Below are positions 54,810-64,000 of a stretch of DNA of 64,000 bases, piece by piece. Source of the DNA: Symsagittifera roscoffensis (Eukaryota > Xenacoelomorpha > Acoela > Convolutidae); NCBI RefSeq assembly GCF_963678635.1, contig NC_087067.1:39946379-40010378 (forward strand), given 5' to 3'. Made by a program: the position numbers and the translations under genes. Position 1 is the first letter of the stretch, and each line of letters opens with the position of its first letter. A model generated the notes under the pieces. It ran no database searches. It had not been told where the DNA came from and saw only the letters and a list, made by a program, of their open reading frames with translations.

Positions 54810-55677
54810 GTGTTCAATTTTCAACATTCTCAAATCAATCAACAAGAATTTGAACAACTAGCAGAACTATTATTAAAATACCCAATGGTTTATGTCACAT
54901 CTAAATTTGTTGTTGGAAAAAAACTTCACAGCTACATCTTCCACTTAAACCTGACGCAGCTTTCAAAAACCAACGAGCAAGTAAAGTACCCCTTTCTTTT
55001 ACAGGATAAAGTAAATAGACTCCTAGAACTGTATGCAATAGTCTCACCAGTAAACAAAGATCGACAACCGAAAGGATATACCTTCAACAACCCCGTAATT
55101 AATCACGCTAAAGGTGAATCACTAGCAATCGTTCTATAAGCAAGATACCTCAATTCCCTACTTGATGAAACAAAAAGCAATTGGCCTATAGAACCAATAC
55201 AAGTAATATTCACAAAGAATAATGGATATTTTTACAACTGCTGATGTAATACTGCATACAACCAAATGCCATTACACAAACAATCACGTCGACCGAATAT
55301 TACAATTCATTATTGGAAATCAACAATACAAATTCAACAGACTGTTCTATGGTATATCCATAGGACCAGCAGCTTTTTCAGCATTCATGAAAAAAAATAT
55401 TAGACCACTAATTTTTAGTGAAAACGTCATTACATATATAGACGATTTTTTCATTCGGTCACAAACAAAAGAAGAAATATTTAAACTTTTAGACAAATAC
55501 CACCAAATCTTGTTACAAGAAAACATGAAAGCAGCCCCAGATAAATCACATTTTTTCCTTACCCCTGTAAAGTTCCTTGGACATATTAATGATGTCACCA
55601 CAATTACACCGTTAGAATCACAAATAGATGCAAATTTTTTCAAACTCCAACCTCTATCAAATAAAAAGAAAATCTAA
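54810..55677 (+). pseudogene. Reverse transcriptase of retroelement 2
   Basis: Two open pieces. 54810-55139 has QEFEQLAELLLKYP, VTSKFVVGKK, LLQDKVNRLLELYAIVSPVN and HAKGESLAIVL, the fingers region of Ty3/gypsy RT. 55222-55677 has RLFYGISIGPAAFSAFM, then the catalytic Y-I-D-D at 55435-55446, and KSHFFLTPVKFLGHI, the palm and thumb. A stop and an 80-bp gap separate them, and the second ends early at 55677 in the connection block. The same regions in element 1 lack the YxDD part. The domain assignment is secure; activity is not expected. Confidence 0.8.
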
Positions 55678-55679
55678 GA

Positions 55680-56420
55680 ATTTCTTGTAATGCTGAATTT
55701 CTGAAATAAAAAAGTTTACAAAATAAAACTTTATCATAGAACATTTCGCAAAATTTTCCGACAACCAATTGATTTTGAATGTACATTAGACGATCGAAAA
55801 CGCTTCGATGAAAAAAACCCTTCTCACGCAGAAAAATCTCAAACACAATATCTCATCCAAATCAACCATTTTAAGCTATGTGCGATGCTTCCAACTTTGT
55901 AATGCGCGCAGCTTTTTTATTATCACATAAGGGAACAAATTATATGAACCTAATATCAGCAAAAACAAGACTTTCTAAACAAGCAGAACTCAGACTCTCT
56001 ACCATTTTGAGATAATGTACAGCCATAAAATATAATATCAACGGAATATGAAATCTGAATCCTTGGATCAAAACATCAAACAGTTTTATTCACAGATCAT
56101 AAGACCTATAACTTTTCTATTTAGACAAAAATCTAATCCAAACCATAGAGTACATAGATTTCAACTTATTTTGCTGAAGTTTCTAAAGAAAGATATAATT
56201 TGAACAGCCGGCAAAAACTTTGCTTTACCAGATACACCTAGTGAAAATACACCACCTGAACTGATAACACGAAAAACAACTGTAACTTGTGAAATAGCAC
56301 AAAATATAAAAAATGTTCCTCGAAAACGACGAAACATCACCTTGACTAGAGTGTTAAAAAGGCAGTAAAATTTGACTCTGATGCTTAACAAATATACACT
56401 TTAGTACATTTTCCATTATA
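55680..56420 (+). pseudogene. RNase H and tether remnant of retroelement 2
   Basis: Short matches in shifting frames: YEPNISKNKTF-like sequence at about 55945-55990, FTDHK-like FYSQII at about 56080, then GKNF..LPDTP.ENTPPEL in pieces at 56205-56265 followed by TRKTT. The order fits the end of the RNase H domain and the tether before integrase, as in 27340-27720 of element 1. Confidence 0.45.
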
Positions 56421-56669
56421 TATCTCGATTGCCAAAACAACAACTCTGATGTAGACTTATTAGGAAAAAAAAACATTTAAGCCAATATCATATTCATCAT
56501 GGATTAAAAACTTAAAAAAAAAAATATATTTGACCAAAAACCGCTTCGAAACAGATCGTTCCCATTACTCGAAAACGAAAATCTAACAGGCACCATAAAC
56601 TTGCCAGCCCTCCCGAACCAAACCAGAAACTTACAATAATTATGATTCTGCTCCACTCTTGAAATAAAA

Positions 56670-57720
56670 ATACCCTGTCTTCCACTAAGCTTAAATTTAA
56701 TTGCATTTCACATTTCAACTTCATTACATACAAAAGGACATGCAGGATCACAAAAAAAATCCAACTTCAATCAAAATTTTGATTTCCCAATTGCACCAAA
56801 TTAGATAAAAGTACTATGCAAAAATTGCACAATATGTCAATTAAGCAAACCCTTTGTACACCAAAAGCAAACAGCGGAAAAACAAGGTATCGAAGCACAA
56901 ATTCTTTATTTCATGCCCCACTAGAACATCCCATGCCCCACTAGAAGAAGAGTTCCGATGTATAATAAACGGAGACGATAAAAAATACACCCATTAGTCT
57001 GCAGACTTAAACTTATTCCCATTAGCATACAATACGCAAATCACAACAGCGCTTGGAAAGTCACCCAATGAAATGATTTTTAACCACGAAAACCGATCAT
57101 GTTCACAGCAAACTCCGTAAAAAACACGCAAGGTTACTGTCAACAAAATAAACTAACCACAAATACCGATAATTTAAACCACGTAAAACCACTTACAATC
57201 ACTTAAAACCGATAAATGTTCCACGTAAACCGATAACGTTCACAGCAAACACTACGTAAACCGATAATGTTCCGGCAAAGATTCAACTTGTTATAATCAA
57301 CCTCTTCACACTCATGGCGAAGATCCTTTTCAACATCCACAAACTTTAAAAAAAGCTTCTAGAACCCATATAGTACGGATTTTGAACAGAGATTTAAAAA
57401 ATTATAATAAAATTTGTCAGAAAACTGCAAATAGAATGCTACAAAAAGAAAGTTTTCGGTCTCAAACAAAATCACCTTTTACACCTGCATCAAACCTCAA
57501 AACAGGAACATTTGTTATAATCCCAATCTTTTTTATTCAAAAAGCTACAACCTATCCAAAAAGAACAGTTTCAATTAATAGAAAAATCTACAGACTTCAC
57601 ATATAAGTTTATAGATCACAACAAGAAATAAACTTTACAACGTAGGAAAAATCTTTCACCATACTAACCAAAGGAATACGCGTTTCGCGAACTAACACAT
57701 TTATACTTCTTTACAGGACT
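56670..57720 (+). pseudogene. Integrase and pol C-terminal remnant of retroelement 2
   Basis: Zinc-binding HHCC scraps: KGHAGSQ at about 56730-56750 and KNCTICQLSKP at about 56820-56855. A core fragment at 57030-57090 reads LFPLAYNTQITTALGKSPNE. The pol tail is open at 57382-57606 (NRDLKNYNKICQKTANRML, FTPASNLKTGTFVIIP) and ends with PKEYAFRELTHLYFFTGLHI at about 57660-57725. The catalytic DDE Asp region between 56.86k and 56.98k is lost. Confidence 0.6.
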
Positions 57721-57724
57721 ACAC

Positions 57725-59204
57725 ATCGTTGACAAAAACACAGAAAGTAACGTACAACAGAAAACAACAAAACTTTAATCCTCTACCACAATCATCCGAT
57801 GTAACTCAAAAAGAAATATCAGAAAAACCTCAAAAACAAATAGTTCAAAAACAAAGACGAAATTTTAATTTACAAGAAAAAATCATAATAACATAAATCA
57901 AAGAACTATCATAACAACGCGAAATATCTCGCCGTAGAAATTAACTAAGAAAAGATTACACAATTTTTATTCCACAATCTAAAACAGAGGAAAGTAGAGT
58001 TTCAGAAACCCTCTGTTTAATCAAACAACATTGATAAAATTTTCAGTAGAAACTTAAGATAATTTTTAATTACAAACATTCCTTTTCTCTCTCAGAATAA
58101 CTAGTTCAAAATCAGCCAATCAAAAACACTTGTTTTCACCTCATTTCTCTCCAAACACCACCACTATTATCAGCCGATATATTTTTAACTAGATCTAGAT
58201 CTAAAAATTTAACTCAGAAACCGCCAGATTAAAAATAAGCACTAACGTTTTATTTGACAACCTAAAAAATATCATACAAAAGTTGCAACCCTCTTCTATC
58301 AATCAACAGAAAAATCAACAACATTGTCTCGATTTATACCCCGCAATTGTCCAAAAAAAAATTTTTTAATAAGCCTACAGACACAATTCAACATGATCAC
58401 TTAGCCTAAAGCCGTTCTAACTCCCATAAACCCCTAATCATCCCACAAATAAAAACATGACTTCGAAAGTTAACATCTAAACACAATGACTTCCTTTCAC
58501 CAAAAAATCTTCATATCCAACCCACTTGTCGCAAATCAATAAACAATTCGACCACACTTGGCTTCAACTCCAAAAAAATAAGAAACACTTTGACAAAGCA
58601 AAACATTTTTAAATGCTTCTTTCAAACTCAGTTCAACAAATAAAAATTTTTTTTCCAAGTATTTTTTTTTCCATAATTTTCCTCTCAAAGCCAAATTTTT
58701 AGAATTTACAATCCTTTTTTCAAATTTTTTTTGCACCTTTGTATTTTTCCCGCATACAATACAACCGTTCTCTCAGCAAAACCATTGACTACATAACCAG
58801 GCCCGAAACTTTATATTTCATTAATGATACGAAGTTTACTTAGTAAAAAAGATAATTTTTTTTCTTAGTTTAACTTCAATTTCCTCGTTTCTCTAACTTT
58901 AAAACTTCCTAAATACAAAAAATGGCAAAAATGATTTTTGCATTAGCAACAATTTTGCTTATAATTTTTGCAGAAAAAATATAAAGAACATAGACTTAAG
59001 TAAATAAAGCATTTTTGAAAAAAAATTATTTCAAAAATGAGTATCCACACTCCATTACGGAATGCCCACCAACAACTACATCCCAAGACCATCGACAACC
59101 CCGACATCTAGCCAAATAAATCCACCCTAATCATCTACGCGTATTTCTTTCGTCGAAAGCACTAATATCTTTGAAAAACTAAACACGCATCACTATCCGA
59201 ACCA
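57725..59204 (+). other. Degraded region between pol and third frame of element 2
   Basis: No long frame. A 20-codon open frame at 58922-58984 (MAKMIFALATILLIIFAEKI) has a hydrophobic core like a signal peptide and is placed where the third ORF would start, comparable to 32233 in element 1. The rest is stop-rich. Confidence 0.35.
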
Positions 59205-59562
59205 TTAACACCAGCAGTTTGCCAAGAACCCCTTAGTGAACCACAATACGAGCCAACATATAACATTTACCCCTCACTCCAGCAAGACCTAAACAGAACC
59301 AAAAACTTAGTCCAAACCCAAATTTTATCAACTACACTTTCCATACAAATTATTTACCCCCGACGAAATCGAAATCTAACAACACCAAGAGTTCATTTTA
59401 ATATACTTTCATTACCATCATCAACTACTCTAGATATTTCTAGTAATACAATACGAAGCAGCCCCCCCCCACCCTCATCACTTCGAAGGATTTCCCAACA
59501 AAATACTTCATATACCTCATCAGATTTTTTAGGTCTAAACCACAGAAACGTCCACAATGACA
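59205..59562 (+). pseudogene. Third-frame (env-like) fragment upstream of the tandem array
   Basis: A plus-strand frame open for about 118 codons without an ATG: PVCQEPLSEPQYEPTYNIYP, PRRNRNLTTPRVHFNILSLP. It is Ser/Thr/Pro-rich with a PRRNR basic cluster. A frameshift then leads into the sequence that begins the repeated unit at about 59575. No named domain can be claimed. Confidence 0.4.
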
Positions 59563-59574
59563 CAAACATTTTCT

Positions 59575-62500
59575 CAAGGTGAACCCAACTTTGTAAATGA
59601 CGCGATAGACATTTCCTCGAATACTTCTTTATCATTACCGAAAACTCTATAACTTCCAACACTACCTTCAGTCACAGGTCAAACACCATCAACTACATTC
59701 CCTACAAGTTTTCCAAATCACCTAGACGACAGATGTCGTGAACTACAAGGAACAAGTACCTCTTTACGCTTAGATTGGAACTCCTTTGTAGCTCTTCTCC
59801 CCTTTTGCCAAACACCTCGATAGCAATCGACTCCATAACTGGGCACTCAGCAGACTACCATATAGACACTATCTTCATTAGAACATTCAAGAACAAAATA
59901 TCCAAATCCTTACCCAACATAAATTAACCCTTAAACTCAAATTAACAGTAAAACTAAAAACTTTAGCACATCATCCATTACCACTATCTATACAAAATAT
60001 CACAGCTCAACCTTTGCCCCCTCCATTTATCACAACAGACTTTATCAACAAATATGATAGATAAACAAGAAAGACCATAGGTTATATAACAGTCTATAAT
60101 CGCTTTTCAGGATTATCGTACACATGTACCTTTTAAAAGTTTTCTTAATAAAAACCCTTTCCCTTCTAGTACATCGTGATCCCGTACCTCATCCAAAAAG
60201 CTTCTGCGAACAGGACTAAAAGACCTCTTTGTCACACATTATGATTGTGAAGCTAATAAAAAAAACACTACATAAGTACGCAATTAACCAACAAGACAAT
60301 GCGAACCTGAACCACAAAACATTGAATCAACAACTGTAGTAGCTACACTTTACTCAAAAACCAGACCTACAACTCTGACAGGATATAAGTTTACAGCAAA
60401 AATCTTAGAAAAAAAGTAACTTGGTCACACGTTTCGAACAGCAATAAAAACAGACTCGATCATGAATCCTTTTATCAGAGTAATATCGACAGACTTTTAC
60501 AATTTAACCCCGAAGATTGTAAAAATGAACTACAACGTTTAAAAGTCTCACAAATAAGAACGCAAATCGTAAATTAGAAAATTTTCAAGTCTTTCCAGAC
60601 TTAGTAAGTGATGCAAAAGACATTTCATCGAATACCTCTTTATCATCACCGGAAACTCTATCATTTCCAAAAACACTTTCAGTCACAGGTCGAACACCAT
60701 CAATTACATTCTCTACAAATTTTTCAAAACACCTAGACGACAGATATCGTGAACTACAAGGAACAAAAACACCTTTACGTTCAGATTGGAACTCCTTTGT
60801 AGCACCCCCTACCCTTTTTGGCAAACACCTCGATAGCAATCGACTCCGTAACTGGGCACTCAGCAGACTACCATAAAAACACGATCTTCATAAGAACATT
60901 CAATAACAAAATAGCCAAATCCTTACCCAACATAACTTAACCCTTAAATTCGAATTAACAGTAAATATAAATAATTTAGTATATCATCCATTACCACTAT
61001 CTCCACAAATTATCACAACTCAATCTTTGCCCCCTCTTTTATCCCAACAGACTTTATCAACAAATATGATAGATATACAAGAAAGACCATAGGTTATATA
61101 ACAGTCTATAATCGCTTTTCAGGATTATCGTACACATGTACCTTTTAAAAGTTTTCTTAAAAAAAACCCTTTCCCTTCTAGTACATCGTGATCCCGTACC
61201 TCATCCAAAAAGCTTCTGCGAACAGGACTAAAAGACCTCTTTGTCACACATTATGATTGTGAAGCTAATAAAAAACACTACATAAGTACGCAATTAACCA
61301 ACAAGACAATGCGAACCTGAACCACAAAACATTGAATCAACAACTGTAGTAGCTACACTTTACTCAAAAGCCAGACCTACAACTCTGACAGGATATAAGT
61401 TTACAGCAAAAATCTTAGAAAAAAAGTAACTTGGTCACACGTTTCGAACAGCAATAAAAACAGACTCGATCATGAATCCTTTTATCAGAGTAATATTGAC
61501 AGACTTTTACAATTTAACCCCGAAGATTGTAAAAATGAACTACAACGTTTAAAAGTCTCACAAATGAGAACGCAAATCGTAAATTAGAAAATTTTCAAGT
61601 CTGACCAGACTTAGTAAGTGATGCAAAAGACATTTCATCGAATACCTCTTTATCATCACCGGAAACTCTATCATTTCCAAAAACACCTTCAGTCACAGGT
61701 CGAACACCATCAATTACATTCTCTACAAATTTTCCAAAACACCTAGACGACAGATATCGTGAACTACAAGGAACAAGTACACCTTTACGTTCAGATTGGA
61801 ACTCCTTTGTAGCACCCCCTACCCTTTTTGGCAAACACTTCGATAGCAATCGACTCCGTAACTGGGCACTCAGCAGACTACCATAAAAACAGGATCTTCA
61901 TAAGAACATTCAATAACAAAATAGCCAAATCCTTACCCAACATAACTTGACCCTTAAACTCGAATTAACAGTAAAACTAAATAATTTAGTATATCATCCA
62001 TTACCACCATCTCCACAAATTATCACAGCTCAATCTTTGCACCCTCTTTTATCACTACAGAATTTATCAAGAGAAATGATAGATATACAAGAAAGACCAT
62101 AAGTTATATAACAGTCTTTAATCGCTTTTCTGGATTATCGTACACATGTACCTTTTAAAAGTTTTCTTAATAAAAACCCTTTCCCTACTAGTACATCGTG
62201 ATCCCGTACCACATCCAAAAAGCTTCTGCGAACAGGACTAAAAGACCTCTTTGTCACACATTATGATTGTGAAGCTAATAAAAAAACACTACATAAGTAC
62301 GCAATTAACCAACAAGACAATGCGAACCTGAACCACAAAACATTGAATCAACAACGGTAGTAGCTAAACTTTACTCAAAAGCCAGACCTACAACTCTGAC
62401 AGGATATAAGTTTACAGCAAAAATCTTAGAAAAAAAGTAACTTGGTCACACGTTTCGAACAGCAATAAAAACAGACTCGATCATGAATCCTTTTATCAGA

Positions 62501-64000
62501 GTAATATCGACAGACTTTTACAATTTAACCCCGAAGATTGTAAAAATGAACTACAACGTTTAAAAGTCTCACAAATAAGAACGCAAATCGTAAATTAGAA
62601 AATTTTCAAGTCTGACCAGACTTAGTAAGTGATGCAAAAGACATTTCATCGAATACCTCTTTATCATCACCGGAAACTCTATCATTTCCAAAAACACCTT
62701 CAGTCACAGGTCGAACACCATCAATTACATTCTCTTCAAATTTTCCAAAACACCTAGACGACAGATATCGTGAACTACAAGGAACAAGTACACCTTTACG
62801 TTCAGATTGGAACTCCTTTGTAGCACCCCCTACCCTTTTTGGCAAACACCTCGATAGCAATCGACTCCGTAACTGGGCACTCAGCAGACTACCATAAAAA
62901 TACGATCTTCATAAGAACATTCAATAACAAAATAGCCAAATCCTTACCCAACATAACTTAACCCTTAAATTCGAATTAACAGTAAATCTAAATAATTTAG
63001 TATATCATCCATTACCACTATCTCCACAAATTATCACAGCTCAATCTTTGCCCCCTCTTTTATCACAACAGACTTTATCAACAAATATGATAGATATACA
63101 AGAAAGACCATAGGTTATATAACAGTCTATAATCGCTTTTCAGGATTATCGTACACATGTACCTTTTAAAAGTTTTCTTAATAAAAACCCTTTCCCTTCT
63201 AGTACATCTTGATCCCGTACCTCTTCCAAAAAGCTTCTGCGAACAGGACTAAAAGACCTCTTTGTCACACATTATGATTGTGAAGCTAATAAAAAAACAC
63301 TACATAAGTACGCAATTAACCAACAAGACAATGCGAACCTGAACCACAAAACATTGAATCAACAACTGTAGTAGCTACACTTTACTCAAAAGCCAGACCT
63401 ACAACTCTGACAGGATATAAGTTTACAGCAAAAATCTTAGAAAAAAAGTAACTTGGTCACACGTTTCGAACAGCAATAAAAACAGACTCGATCATGAATC
63501 CTTTTATCAGAGTAATATCGACAGACTTTTACAATTTAACCCCGAAGATTGTAAAAATGAACTACAACGTTTAAAAGTCTCACAAATAAGAACGCAAATC
63601 GTAAATTAGAAAATTTTCAAGTCTTTCCAGACTTAGTAAGTGATGCAAAAGACATTTCATCGAATACCTCTTTATCATCACCGGAAACTCTATCATTTCC
63701 AAAAACACCTTCAGTCACAGGTCGAACACCATCAATTACATTCTCTACAAATTTTTCAAAACACCTAGACGACAGATATCGTGAACTACAAGGAACAAAA
63801 ACACCTTTACGTTCAGATTGGAACTCCTTTGTAGCACCCCCTACCCTTTTTGGCAAACACCTCGATAGCAATCGACTCCGTAACTGGGCACTCAGCAGAC
63901 TACCATAAAAACACGATCTTCATAAGAACATTCAATAACAAAATAGCCAAATGCTTACCCAACATAACTTAACCCTTAAACTCGAATTAACAGTAGAACT
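59575..64000 (+). repeat. Tandem array of a 1,011-bp unit derived from the env-like third frame
   Basis: Copies start at about 59575, 60585, 61595, 62606 and 63617 (period 1010-1011 bp) and run off the window. The first is clearly more diverged; the others differ by a few bases each. Each unit contains plus-strand coding-like blocks: LVSDAKDISSNTSLSSPETL with LRSDWNSFVAPPTLFGKHL before a TAA; HHPLPL; TVYNRFSGLSYTCTF; HYDCEANKKTLHKYAINQQD then, after a one-base shift, CEPEPQNIESTTVVATLYSK. The Cys-containing part resembles an extracellular glycoprotein segment. The 84-residue minus-strand frames in each unit are antisense shadows. Confidence 0.85.

Larger units (their letters stand above)
48530..64000 (+). 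mobile_element. Decayed Ty3/gypsy-type LTR retroelement 2 (continues past window)
   Basis: A partial 5' LTR (48530-48706) and a primer-binding site at 48707 precede a gag-pol-third-frame series in canonical order: gag (50.4-53.7k), CCHC knuckle (52.77k), aspartic protease DSGA (53.87k), RT with YIDD (54.81-55.68k), RNase H (55.7-56.4k), integrase (56.67-57.1k), a pol tail ending near 57.72k, then a degraded env-like third frame that is tandemly amplified from 59.6k. Every gene is broken by stops or frameshifts. Longer uninterrupted pieces survive here than in element 1. The 3' LTR is not in the window. Confidence 0.75.

Noticed and set aside
60585-60839. 84-residue minus-strand frame repeated at 61595, 62606 and 63617
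   Set aside because: It is antisense to a plus-strand frame with better protein character (DISSNTSLSSPETL..SDWNSFVAPP) and repeats only because the DNA unit is tandem. There is no start context or domain.

Overview
This window looks like nuclear DNA from an animal, probably a marine invertebrate. Three things point there: short GT-AG exons of secreted modular proteins (F5/8C or fucolectin-like lectin domains, fibronectin-III-like strands, cysteine-rich modules), several Ty3/gypsy retroelement remnants, and many small inverted-repeat transposons in very AT-rich DNA. I cannot fix the phylum from sequence alone. There are no bacterial-style operons, and most open frames are shadows or repeat debris.

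All convincing host exons lie on the minus strand. From high to low coordinates the first set runs 48.2k to 37.1k. It has a two-exon lectin-like domain (48055-48216, 47491-47700), a 4.4-kb intronic minisatellite, a second two-exon lectin-like domain (42564-42812, 41771-41974), a 403-codon exon of FN3-like repeats (40274-41482), and further exons at 38164-38457, 37358-37806 and perhaps 37093-37207. Nearly all these exons begin and end in phase 1, and the joined reading frame stays open except for one in-frame TAG in the second lectin domain. The second set runs 18.7k to 8.0k (18677-18735, 17862-18051, 14374-14637, 10482-10574, 7978-8135, possibly 17301-17455) and encodes a cysteine-rich, PAN/Apple-like extracellular protein. 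The two sets may be one very long gene or two adjacent genes.

Two related, decayed Ty3/gypsy-type elements lie on the plus strand. Element 1 (18855-35279) has both LTRs, a degraded gag-pol with a 534-bp internal tandem duplication and a deleted RT core, and a nested inverted-repeat insertion. Element 2 starts near 48530 and runs off the window. It keeps gag, zinc-knuckle, protease, RT (YIDD), RNase H and integrase remnants in order, followed by a degraded third (env-like) frame. From about 59.6k a 1,011-bp piece of that third-frame region has been amplified in tandem at least four times.

The left third (1-18k) is intronic or intergenic. It holds a patchwork of small non-autonomous elements (959-1380, 1481-2734, three copies of a ~515-570-bp family, a 920-bp TATAATCGATTATA-rich element with a second copy at 38.5k, 15518-15950). 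It also holds a GC-rich 597-bp insertion with a 14-bp target duplication, a nested decayed plus-strand coding locus of unknown family at 11.07-12.21k, and a fucosyltransferase-like scrap near 16.7k.
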